From: Streptomyces pilosus
GTDB lineage: Bacteria > Actinomycetota > Actinomycetes > Streptomycetales > Streptomycetaceae
Assembly: GCF_014649835.1 (NCBI RefSeq)
Contig: NZ_BMTU01000001.1
Location: 744,001-808,000 of the forward strand
Direction: 5' to 3'
DNA length: 64,000 nt
This document shows positions 16,620 to 26,039 of this stretch, piece after piece. A model generated the notes under the pieces. It was not told where the DNA came from and ran no database searches. It was given only the letters and a program-made list of their open reading frames with translations. The number at the start of each line of letters is the position of its first letter. Position 1 is the stretch's first letter. A program made the position numbers and the translations under genes.

Positions 16620-17627
16620 TCAGGGCGTCGGCTCCACCTCCCGGCGCGCCGGAGGGATCGCGTGCAGGGTCAGCTGGTCGCGGACGCGCTGCACCAGGGC
16701 GAGCCACTGCCGGGTGAACCCGGGCTCGTCCTCGAGCACGTCCCACAGCGGGGCGAGTTCCCTGGACACGCGGGCCCGCGGCATCCACAGGTGCAGCAGG
16801 TGGTCGACGGCGGGCCTCAGCGCCCCGACGACGACGGGCAGGTCGTCCGCGGCGGCCGGCCGGCGCCGCGGCGCGGGTTCCCCGGGCCCCAGGCGGATGC
16901 CGTCGAGGATGCGGACCAGGGTCGTCAGCAGCCAGTCGTGCAGGGCGAGGTCGTCACAGAGCCCGGCCACCTCGGCGCTGCCGGTGCCCTCGGGGACCCG
17001 CAGCCGTACGGTGCGCAGCTCGGCCTCCGCGAGGGTGAACCGTTCGAGGGACGGGCCCTCGCCGTCCGGCGCGGGCACCGCCACCCAGCGCAGCCGGGTG
17101 GGCCGGGACCTGAGGGGCGGCCGCTGGTCGAGCAGCGGGTGCCGCAGCAGCCGCGTCTGCAGTCCGGCGGCGATCAGCCCGACGTCGAGGTCGCCGTGCC
17201 GGCCGCCGCCGAGGAACCCCTCGGCGACCGCGTCGCGGGGCAGCCTGCCGAACGGTTCGACCACCGCGGGCCGTACCAGGTAGTGCCCCCAGGGCCGGCG
17301 GTGGTCGGGGCCGGTGGCCGGGACCCGGAAGTACGCGGAGGTCTGCAGGACCCGTCCCTCGGTGAGCGCGGCCCGGGCGGCGACCGTGCCGACCGCGCGG
17401 ACCCGCGCGCCGTTGGAGCTCGGCAGCGGGCAGTCGACTCCGGTGAGGACGTCGGGGGAACGCCCGTAGAGGTTGGGGCGCTCGGAGACCAGCACCCGCT
17501 CGTCGGCGCGCAGGCGCAGCAGCTGGGCGGCGGCACGGCTGTCGAGGGCCTGCCCGGCGGGCAGCAGGCAGGTCCGGACCTCGCCGCAGGCGAGCACGGC
17601 ACGCGGTACGGTCTCCTCCGGCCGCAC
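16620..17627 (-). CDS. SCO2521 family protein, unknown function
   Basis: A 335-residue soluble protein that I recognise only as the SCO2521 family, a member of a conserved actinobacterial cassette. It has no membrane segment or signal peptide. Visible features are a beta-rich N-terminal half (CGEVRTCLLPAGQALDSRAAAQLL, then GVDCPLPSSNGARVRAVGTVAARAAL) and a mainly helical C-terminal half (LALHDWLLTTLVRILDGIRL, LRPAVDHLLHLWMP). No catalytic motif is seen. The GTG start at 17627 is one base after the stop of the preceding gene, so translation is coupled. It is probably the fifth gene of the operon that begins near 22.2 kb. Confidence 0.72.
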   Translation of the reverse strand: MRPEETVPRAVLACGEVRTCLLPAGQALDSRAAAQLLRLRADERVLVSERPNLYGRSPDVLTGVDCPLPSSNGARVRAVGTVAARAALTEGRVLQTSAYFRVPATGPDHRRPWGHYLVRPAVVEPFGRLPRDAVAEGFLGGGRHGDLDVGLIAAGLQTRLLRHPLLDQRPPLRSRPTRLRWVAVPAPDGEGPSLERFTLAEAELRTVRLRVPEGTGSAEVAGLCDDLALHDWLLTTLVRILDGIRLGPGEPAPRRRPAAADDLPVVVGALRPAVDHLLHLWMPRARVSRELAPLWDVLEDEPGFTRQWLALVQRVRDQLTLHAIPPARREVEPTP

Positions 17628-17628
17628 C

Positions 17629-18594
17629 TCAGGACCCCTCGTAGAAGAGGTAGGAGATGCGGTCGGCCACCGAGGCGGGTACGGGCACGCCCTCCCGGGC
17701 GGACCGTTCGGCGACCTGGCGCAGTGCCTCCGGGTCCACGTCGGTCTGGTCGAGGATCACCCGGACCGCGTGCTCGACGGGCAGGAAGCGGTTGGGCAGC
17801 ACGGAGCAGGTCCGGTAGGCGGCGAAGGGCGCCGCCCGCGGGTTGAGCCGTATCAGCGCGGGCAGTTCGTCCCAGTCGTCCGGGAACGCGGCGTCCGTGT
17901 GGGGGTGCGGGTCGAGGACGGCGTCGCCCTGGTGGCGCAGCAGTCCGAGACGGGCGAGCTGCCACACGGCGGCCAGGAAGGGGCAGGACCACACGCGCTG
18001 CCCGTCGGGGGTGTCGTTCCACAGTTCGACGTCGAGGAAGACGGAGTGGCGGCGGGCCGCGGTCTCGGTGGGCGGCTGCCACGCGGCGGCCTTCCGCATG
18101 GCCTGCGGGGCGCGCGCGGTGGGGCTGCGCACTCCGTTGGCCAGCCAGCCGGTCTGTGCGGCGGGGGGCCGGTGGCCGTAGCTGCCGGGCGGTGGTTCCT
18201 CGACGATGCGGCCGGCCACCGCCTCCGCGACCGGCACCTTGCCGGTGACCGCGCAGCCGGACTCGCGGGCCAGGTAGTCGACGGACAGTCCGGCGCGGTC
18301 GGCCTCCGCCAGCAGCAGGGGGACGAGTTCGGCGGGGCTGGAGAAGCGGGTGAAGTAGTCGTCGATGAGGAAGCAGGTGCTGATCCGGGGGCGGGTGCTG
18401 CCCGCCCGGTCGGCCGCGGCGGCACGGGCCGCCTCCGCCCAGGGGCGCACCCGGGCGAGGTGCCGGCGCAGGTGGTCCGGCCCCGCTTCGAAGTCCTCCA
18501 TGTAGAAGTGGCCCAGCTCCAGGGAGAGATGGGCCAGCGGCACCGACTGGGTCCGTGGTTCGGCGGTGGTCTCGCGGAACACGGCTTCCGTCAT
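17629..18594 (-). CDS. SCO2522 family protein, unknown function
   Basis: A 321-residue soluble protein, recognised from memory as the SCO2522 family of the same cassette. It starts with SVPLAHLSLELGHFYMEDF and contains RISTCFLIDDYFTRFSSPAELVP, a stretch with several acidic residues that could be an active site, then a glycine/proline-rich linker and a helical C-terminus ending in SVADRISYLFYEGS. No metal or nucleotide motif is certain. ATG 18594 overlaps the stop of the P-loop gene (ATGA). The acidic IDDYF motif and its conservation in homologues would be the first thing to examine. Confidence 0.72.
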   Translation of the reverse strand: MTEAVFRETTAEPRTQSVPLAHLSLELGHFYMEDFEAGPDHLRRHLARVRPWAEAARAAAADRAGSTRPRISTCFLIDDYFTRFSSPAELVPLLLAEADRAGLSVDYLARESGCAVTGKVPVAEAVAGRIVEEPPPGSYGHRPPAAQTGWLANGVRSPTARAPQAMRKAAAWQPPTETAARRHSVFLDVELWNDTPDGQRVWSCPFLAAVWQLARLGLLRHQGDAVLDPHPHTDAAFPDDWDELPALIRLNPRAAPFAAYRTCSVLPNRFLPVEHAVRVILDQTDVDPEALRQVAERSAREGVPVPASVADRISYLFYEGS

Positions 18595-19508
18595 GGCCGC
18601 CCCCAGTGGGAGTCGTCGGTCAGCCGCCGGGCGATCTCCTCGAGCGCCTCCAGCGTCTCCTTGTTGGCGATCTGGGTGGAGAGCACGTCGTCCTCGGTGA
18701 TCAGCTGTTCGCGCCACTGCAGGATGGGCTCCAGCGGTACGGTGCCGAGGACCACGCTGTCACCGATGCGCTGGTCCGCGGCGAGCCGACGCAGCGCCTT
18801 GTTGCAGGCCTGCATCCAGGCTTCCTGGGCGTGCGACACCTGCGACCACAGGGGCGACTCGGGATCGGGGACGGCGGCGCGCACGAAGCGGATGTTGCCC
18901 TGCAGGGTCTGCTCGTCGTGGCCGCGGTCGACGCCGCTGCGGACGATGCCGTTCTCCTTGTGGACGAGGCCGGCCGCGGCGATGACGTGCTGGTGCGTCC
19001 AGCGGTGGAAGACCAGCCAGCGGTAGGGGACGTTGCGCATCCGGGGGTGGGCCGTCGCCGCCAGCACCAGGTCGACGGCGTAGCTGCGGCCGGCGCTCAG
19101 GTCCACGACGACGAGGTCGAACTCGCCGTGGAGGCGCAGGAAGAGGTCGATGCACCGCTCCAGGGCGTCCTCTCCGGTGGCGAACTCGCCGCCGCCGGCG
19201 TCGCCGGGGTAGAGGACCAGGCGGCCGGACTGGTTCTGCCGGGCGCGCAGCACGGGGTGTTCCGTCTGCCGCCAGATGTCGATGCCGACCGGCTCGGTGA
19301 CCTCGCCCTCCAGGTAGGAGTGCAGGCCCTGCTCCTCGGTGCCGCGCATCGCGCTGGGGACGTCGAAGACGGCGGCGGCGGTCGGCGACCCGAAGTCGAA
19401 GTCGACGTAGGCGACGTGGTCGCCGGTGAGGGCGCGCTGGTAGGCCAGGTTGGCGCTGGTGACCGAACGGCCCGTGCCTCCCTTGTCGGAGGCGGCGAAG
19501 ACGAGCAC
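18591..19508 (-). CDS. SCO2523 family ParA/MinD-like protein with variant P-loop
   Basis: A 305-residue SIMIBI-class fold. The deviant Walker A reads KGGTGRS (residues 9-15): the signature first lysine of ParA/MinD is kept but the catalytic lysine of GKS is arginine. Switch I-type sequence follows (VAYVDFDFGSPTAAAVF), and a Walker-B-like strand reads FDLVVVDLSAG. The C-terminal half is helical and lacks the DNA-binding patches of ParA. NCBI-style naming, as I recall it, is SCO2523 family variant P-loop protein. The arginine should weaken or abolish ATP hydrolysis, so the protein may act as a nucleotide-locked scaffold. It starts three bases after the SCO2524-type gene and overlaps the next one. 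Confidence 0.8.
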   Translation of the reverse strand: MLVFAASDKGGTGRSVTSANLAYQRALTGDHVAYVDFDFGSPTAAAVFDVPSAMRGTEEQGLHSYLEGEVTEPVGIDIWRQTEHPVLRARQNQSGRLVLYPGDAGGGEFATGEDALERCIDLFLRLHGEFDLVVVDLSAGRSYAVDLVLAATAHPRMRNVPYRWLVFHRWTHQHVIAAAGLVHKENGIVRSGVDRGHDEQTLQGNIRFVRAAVPDPESPLWSQVSHAQEAWMQACNKALRRLAADQRIGDSVVLGTVPLEPILQWREQLITEDDVLSTQIANKETLEALEEIARRLTDDSHWGRP

Positions 19509-19511
19509 GGC

Positions 19512-21356
19512 TCAGCCCTCCTGCCCGGCGGCGTCCCGGGCCTGGGCCAGGGTGTCGAGCTCCTGGAGCACCGGCAGGGCGAGGGCAAAGGCGGTGGCGG
19601 GCCGTTCGTCGAGGAGACCGCGGGCGTGGTCCAGGCGGCTCTCGATGCTCCGCATGGCCCGTCCGCGGCTCCCGTCGGCGGTGGTGGACGCCTCCAGCTG
19701 CTCCTTGCCGAACAGGTGGGTGGCCTCGCTGAGCAGGTCCCGGGCGAGCTCGGCGAGTTCCGGGCTGCGGATGGGCTGCTGCTCGTACAGGTTGCGGGCG
19801 GCGACCAGGCACTCGGTGACGCGCTCGGTGACGCTCCAGGACAGGCGGCGGGTGATGCCGTGCGCGTCCGGGTAGACCGCCCGTACGTTGTCCCAGAGGC
19901 CGGCGCCGGGGCCCTCCTCGATCCTGCGGTTCCACAGGTGCTCGAAGGTCTGCTCGGCGAGGCGCAGCAGCCGGTCCTGGGCGTCGATGTTGCGGGAGAG
20001 TTCGGCGAGCTGGACGGTCCGCTTGAGCAGCTGGGCGGAGAAGTCGGTCATCCGCCACTGGAGGAGCGACCCGGAGCGTTCGGACCCGGCGAGCGGCATC
20101 AGCACGCCCGGGTCGTGCAGCCGGACGACGGGGTCGTTCCTGGTCATCCTGCTGGTGACGCGGCCCCGGTCGGCCAGGCGTTCCATGATGGCGACGGTGC
20201 GGGTGAGGTCGTCGTCGGTGGCCTTCCGGCGGACCAGGTCGTGCACCAGGATGGCCGCGACGGTCAGGGAGAAGTACTCCGATTCCAGGCGCAGTCCGGT
20301 GGTCTGCCAGGGGAGGTCCTCGAGGGGCCAGCGGTCGCTGCCGAAGCGGGCGACGGTGGACCAGTACTGCTGGCTCAGCTCCCAGCGCAGCCGGAGCGCC
20401 TCGGCGAGCTTCTGCTGGTCGGCGTTGAGCAGGCCCAGGGTGAGGGTGCGCTCCGAGAAGAGGTCCTGGATACCGTCCAGGGCGACCACGGTGAAGTACA
20501 CGTAGGGCAGCCGGTCGGCGATGCCGTCGGGCTGGCCCGGCACCTGGACGTCCAGGTCGGTGATCCGCGGCGCGTCCTGGACGATGCCCCAGGCCCAGCC
20601 GCACTCGAAGAGCTGGCTCTCGTCGCGGATGCTCTCGTCCACCTGGATGCCGCGGCTGAGGCTCTCGATGATGGTGGCCCGCAGGGGGCGGAAGCGGCGG
20701 GAGAACTGCTGGAGCACCGCCCGGTCGGAGTGCCGGTTCTGCCCGATGACCTGGATCAGCCGCCGGCCCTGTTCGGACTCGGCGTCGAAGACGTTGACGG
20801 TGAAGGAGCGCAGCAGGCTGATCATCGCGGAGGTCAGCCGGCTGTTGGTGGCGTCCCTCAGTTCGCCGAGCGCCCTGCGCACTTCGGGGCGGGTGGTGCT
20901 GCTCTCGTAGACCTTCAGGAACCCGAGGGTGGCGAGACAGAGCGTGACGGACATGGAGTAGGAGTCGACGACGCCCAGCTTGCCCTGTTCGTAGCTGAGT
21001 TCCTCGTTGGCGTCGGCCGGTTTGAAGTACGGTCCGCCGGCGAAGGTGGGACTGTCGTCGGGCCCGGTGTAGGTGCGCATGAACTGGGTCAGCGCGGTGA
21101 TCAGGTTCGGCGGGATCTCCAGCCGGCTGCCGACCTGCTCCAGCGCGCGCAGCACGTCCCGCTCGGTGGTGTCCGGCTGGTCCAGGCGGAACGCCGGGAT
21201 CTCGGTGGCCGGATACAGCAGACACAGCAGCCGCTCCGCGTCCGCGACACTGCTCAGCCCGTCGGTGTCCCCCCAGACGAGCTTGCCGTCCTCGAACGAA
21301 TGACGGGCCGCGGCCCGCCACAACTCCAGCAAGTGCTGCCGTGGCTTGATCTGCAT
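19512..21356 (-). CDS. SCO2524 family protein, unknown function
   Basis: A 614-residue soluble, mostly helical protein, the largest member of the cassette. It has no transmembrane segment, signal peptide or recognised catalytic motif. Prominent stretches are LRSFTVNVFDAESEQGRRLIQVIGQ near residue 180, RRFRPLRATIIESLSRGIQVDESIRDE near 220, and a long helical C-terminal half with LAELSRNIDAQDRLLRLAEQTFEHL. The repeated-helix character suggests a scaffold or adaptor. ATG 21356 lies 59 bp after the methyltransferase stop and the gene ends three bases before the P-loop gene. Family naming is from memory; no function has been assigned to it to my knowledge. Confidence 0.72.
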   Translation of the reverse strand: MQIKPRQHLLELWRAAARHSFEDGKLVWGDTDGLSSVADAERLLCLLYPATEIPAFRLDQPDTTERDVLRALEQVGSRLEIPPNLITALTQFMRTYTGPDDSPTFAGGPYFKPADANEELSYEQGKLGVVDSYSMSVTLCLATLGFLKVYESSTTRPEVRRALGELRDATNSRLTSAMISLLRSFTVNVFDAESEQGRRLIQVIGQNRHSDRAVLQQFSRRFRPLRATIIESLSRGIQVDESIRDESQLFECGWAWGIVQDAPRITDLDVQVPGQPDGIADRLPYVYFTVVALDGIQDLFSERTLTLGLLNADQQKLAEALRLRWELSQQYWSTVARFGSDRWPLEDLPWQTTGLRLESEYFSLTVAAILVHDLVRRKATDDDLTRTVAIMERLADRGRVTSRMTRNDPVVRLHDPGVLMPLAGSERSGSLLQWRMTDFSAQLLKRTVQLAELSRNIDAQDRLLRLAEQTFEHLWNRRIEEGPGAGLWDNVRAVYPDAHGITRRLSWSVTERVTECLVAARNLYEQQPIRSPELAELARDLLSEATHLFGKEQLEASTTADGSRGRAMRSIESRLDHARGLLDERPATAFALALPVLQELDTLAQARDAAGQEG

Positions 21357-21415
21357 CCCCTACCCCGCCTCACACAGATCCGGGTTGCCCCCGTGTGCAG
21401 TCATGGTCCCCGTTC

Positions 21416-22168
21416 CTACGTCGTGGCAATCTCCGAGCTGCGCCGCCCCAGGGCGAGGATCATTCCCTCGTGTCCCGGCCGCACCACATGGTGCAGATCG
21501 TGGATCTCCAGGCCGTCGGCGTAGCCCTCGAGGCTCTCCCGGACCCGGCGCTCGTCGACCCGGCAGGCCGGGTAGTGGTGTTCGCCGATCCGGTAGCCGA
21601 CGGACTCCTTCATGAAGGCGGCGGCGAACGGGGCGCCCTCGTTCAGCGCGCCCATGAAGCAGGCCACCCCCCGGCGGAACTCTTCGGGGCACTCCGAGAT
21701 CGAGTCGGCCACGAAGAACATCGTCCCGATGTCCCAGCGGCGCCGGCCGTCGAGGTCGAGGAGGTTCGCCCGCTCCACGCGCACGATGTCCCCGAACCGG
21801 CTCCTCGGCTCGACCCGTTCGTAGGCGGGGTGGTCGCGGAGCACGTCCCAGAAGGGGTCCCACACCGTGTCGTACCCGGCCGGGGACGCCTGCTTCTCCA
21901 GGTACTCGACATTGGGGCGGGCGTACTCGAGCAGAAGGAGCTTCTCGCACCAGGGCAGCATGGACAGCGCCGGGTAGAGGTTCGCTCCTGCGCCCACGTC
22001 GACACCCCGTACCGCGGCCGGGACCCCGCCCGCGAAGCAGCCGCTGAAGTGGTCGCGCATCAGCCGCACGATCAGCAGGTCGACCTCGAGCGGGGTGCGG
22101 TAGTTCAGGTCGACATAGGCCTCTGGATCGAACTTCGACCACGGGGCGTCGGCGTTTCGGTCCATCAT
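21416..22168 (-). CDS. SCO2525 family SAM-dependent methyltransferase, NNMT/PNMT-like
   Basis: A class I methyltransferase of about 250 residues. Motif I is GVDVGAGANLYPALSM (near residue 55), followed by LLLLEYARPNVEYLEKQ, which places the ribose-binding acidic residue. The C-terminal part has FMKESVGYRIGEHHYPACRV, closely like the Y-x-IGE substrate segment of nicotinamide and phenylethanolamine N-methyltransferases. That makes a small amine a likely acceptor. The start is uncertain: tandem ATGs at 22168/22165 follow an AGGG, while ATG 22186 has no ribosome site. It is the first gene of a tight minus-strand run to 16620 or 15303 and suggests that the cassette modifies or makes a small molecule or peptide. 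Confidence 0.8.
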   Translation of the reverse strand: MMDRNADAPWSKFDPEAYVDLNYRTPLEVDLLIVRLMRDHFSGCFAGGVPAAVRGVDVGAGANLYPALSMLPWCEKLLLLEYARPNVEYLEKQASPAGYDTVWDPFWDVLRDHPAYERVEPRSRFGDIVRVERANLLDLDGRRRWDIGTMFFVADSISECPEEFRRGVACFMGALNEGAPFAAAFMKESVGYRIGEHHYPACRVDERRVRESLEGYADGLEIHDLHHVVRPGHEGMILALGRRSSEIATT

Positions 22169-22504
22169 CACCCTGCCGCGTTCCATTCAAAGTCGGACAA
22201 GACCGTGTGCCCTGTCTGCGCGTCCCGGTGGACGTCGGCAGGCGAAACAGCATCTCCGGTTCTCGCACGGTAGGCCGCTGTGGCACGCGGAGACAGCCAG
22301 GAACACGCCAGTCCTCAGTGAACGGGCGCACACCAGGCGCACGTCAGCAGATCTCTGCACACCCGAACTCGCCCTTGCACGCGGTGAATTGGACGCTCAC
22401 TCTAGCCAGTGGACATCACCGGCCGCCACCGGAAGCCTTCAATCACCCCGGTGTGAACGGTCGGTGCGTCGTGTTGACGTCCGCACGTCCCGACTGGGGG
22501 TTGC
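22169..22504. other. divergent control region, methyltransferase cassette / GNAT gene
   Basis: 336 bp without a credible gene between the cassette and the plus-strand GNAT gene. TTGACG at 22474-22479 could be a -35 for the GNAT gene, but no good -10 follows at the right distance; GGGGG at about 22496-22500 may act as its ribosome site. I see no strong palindrome or direct repeat. The cassette promoter should lie here on the minus strand but I could not identify it. Confidence 0.5.
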
Positions 22505-23053
22505 ATGACCGCCGAACCGCTGGAGCGCACGCTGGACCACGACGGGCACCTCGGGGAACCCGCCGGGTTCCAGGGGTCCCGCAGTCCGTCCCTACGGGCG
22601 GCCCGGGAGTCCGACCTGCCCGAACTGCGCCGGCTCGACGAGGAGGTCTTCCAGGAGGTCGCCTATCCGGCCTTCCTGCTGCGCCAGCTCTACGACATGT
22701 ACGCGGAGCACCTGCTGGTCCTCGACGAGGGCGAGGGGCGGCTGCGCGGATACGTGCTGGCCGCCACCACGGCACTCAACCGGGACAGCTGGATCCTCGG
22801 CCTGTGCGTGACCATGAGCCGCCGCCGGCACGGTCTGGGCCGGGAGCTGATGACGGAGGTCCTGGCCCGGCTGCGCCAGGACGGGATCGAGCAGGTCCGG
22901 CTGACCGTGGAGCCCGCCAACCACCCGGCGATCCTGCTCTACCGCTCTCTGGGATTCCGCCCGGAGCCGCCCGACGACGGCATCCGGCCCGACTACTTCG
23001 GCCCCGGTCAGGACCGCCAGATCATGCACCTGCGGCTGTCCCCGGACCACTGA
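22505..23053 (+). CDS. GNAT-family N-acetyltransferase
   Basis: A 182-residue acetyltransferase. After a 30-residue variable N-terminus the GNAT fold begins with SLRAARESDLPELRRLDEEVF. The acetyl-CoA loop is visible as LCVTMSRRRHGLGRELMTEVL near residues 100-120 (R/Q-x-x-G-x-G/A type), and the last strand-helix is PANHPAILLYRSLGFRPE, the classic RimI-like end. The acceptor cannot be told. It is transcribed away from the SCO2525-type methyltransferase and might be a functional partner, but the divergence and the gap give no proof. ATG 22505 starts the protein. Confidence 0.85.
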   Translation: MTAEPLERTLDHDGHLGEPAGFQGSRSPSLRAARESDLPELRRLDEEVFQEVAYPAFLLRQLYDMYAEHLLVLDEGEGRLRGYVLAATTALNRDSWILGLCVTMSRRRHGLGRELMTEVLARLRQDGIEQVRLTVEPANHPAILLYRSLGFRPEPPDDGIRPDYFGPGQDRQIMHLRLSPDH

Positions 23054-23099
23054 GCGACCACCGACCCCGGCAGCGTGGACCCCGTGCGCCGGGGGCGTC

Positions 23100-23801
23100 T
23101 CAGGACGGCGTCCGGGCCGCCGCCAGGAGGCGGGTGACGTCCGTCGAGCAGATGGTGAGGGCCGCGCCGACCGTGGCGAGGGCGTCGCGTTCGGCGGGGG
23201 TGTAGGGGCCGTCGGCGAGGGCGATGCGGGCGCCCTGGAGGAGGATGGACTCGCGGCCGGGGGCGGCGAGGTGGGGGGCGAGGGGGTCGAGTGCCTCGTG
23301 CAGTTCGATGGCGAGGCCCGCCGCGCAGGGCTCGCCGGTGAAGCGGCCGGTGTCCGCCTCCAGCGCCTCGACCAGCGCGGCCAGCTGCTCCTCCGTGCAG
23401 TCGTCGAAGCCGGCCGCGCGCACACCGGCGGCGGCCGTCTCCAGGGAGGCGCGGGAGCAGACGCCGCCGGCGGCGAGGACCGCGAGGGCGACCGTGTGGA
23501 CGGCGTCGCGGAGCATCGCGGCGAAGCGGGTGGTGGTGGGATGGTCCAGCACGTCGGTGCCGAAGTGACGCCCGCAGGCGGCGCATTCGACGGTCGGGGC
23601 GGACTCGCCGCGCGGCAGCACCGGCACGCCGAGCAGAGTGAAACGGCGGCGCCCGGTGAGCCGCTGGTAGTTGCGGTCACCGCCGCAGCCGGGGCAGAAG
23701 AACTCCCCGTCGCCGACGGCGGTCCACGCCGTGCGGGTGCCCAGCAGGCGCGACAGTCCGGCAGCAGCCGTATGACCGTGGGGTCCCCGTTCTGGCAGCA
23801 C
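23100..23801 (-). CDS. TerB-like protein with N-terminal zinc-ribbon motif
   Basis: A 233-residue cytosolic protein. The N-terminal ~75 residues contain FFCPGCGGDRNYQRL and VECAACGRHFG, two CxxC knuckles 30-40 residues apart that form a zinc ribbon. The rest is a helical TerB/DUF533-like domain in which GVCSRASLETAAAGVRAAG and LADGPYTPAERDALATVGAAL are the typical acidic-metal helix pair. TerB-family proteins bind divalent metal and appear in tellurite and stress operons; no other ter gene is here. GTG 23801 has GGAGGTG upstream. It converges on the GNAT gene and is followed upstream by the leuA terminator. Confidence 0.78.
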   Translation of the reverse strand: MLPERGPHGHTAAAGLSRLLGTRTAWTAVGDGEFFCPGCGGDRNYQRLTGRRRFTLLGVPVLPRGESAPTVECAACGRHFGTDVLDHPTTTRFAAMLRDAVHTVALAVLAAGGVCSRASLETAAAGVRAAGFDDCTEEQLAALVEALEADTGRFTGEPCAAGLAIELHEALDPLAPHLAAPGRESILLQGARIALADGPYTPAERDALATVGAALTICSTDVTRLLAAARTPS

Positions 23802-23929
23802 GTCGCACCTCCGTCAACGCCACGGCAGCATCGCCGCGCTTGCGTGATGTTAGCCACATCCGTGAGCCGGAGTCAGTACCCCGGGTGAGACCTTTCCGTG
23901 ACCTCCACGGCCTTTGGCCGGTAAACGAC

Positions 23930-23965
23930 GGGGCTCCGCCCGCCGTGAACGGCGGGCGGAGCCCC
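23930..23965 (-). terminator. leuA terminator
   Basis: Perfect 16-bp inverted repeat, GGGGCTCCGCCCGCCG (23930-23945) with CGGCGGGCGGAGCCCC (23950-23965), loop TGAA. On the minus strand it lies 22 bp after the leuA stop and is followed by GTCGTTTACC. Confidence 0.85.
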
Positions 23966-23987
23966 TCAAACCGCACGAAACGGCTGC

Positions 23988-25874
<1,887 letters not shown>

Positions 25875-26003
25875 TCACCGTGCGAGGTCTCGTATCAGTA
25901 TGCGGGACCGCGGGGACGAAGGGGACAAAGAGTGCCGCATACCACTTTCCGCGTCCACGGGAGGCGGGGTGCCGGGGGTTTTCATCCATCATGGTCGCGG
26001 GGG

Positions 26004-26039
26004 GTGACAGGGCGGTGACGCAGTGCGATGGTTCCGGAC
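26004..26039 (+). promoter_or_regulatory. probable leaderless promoter of the M4 protease
   Basis: GTGACA (26004-26009), 17-bp spacer, GATGGT (26027-26032), seven bases, then ATG 26040. No ribosome site is present. The arrangement closely matches that before the GH1 gene at 27420-27456. Confidence 0.5.

Noticed and set aside
18555..21524. Long plus-strand open frame over the cassette genes (about 989 codons)
   Set aside because: It is the complement of well-supported minus-strand genes; codon positions and lack of any domain show it is a GC-rich shadow. The same holds for the long frames at 112-1899, 24138-25826 and 50976-54386.
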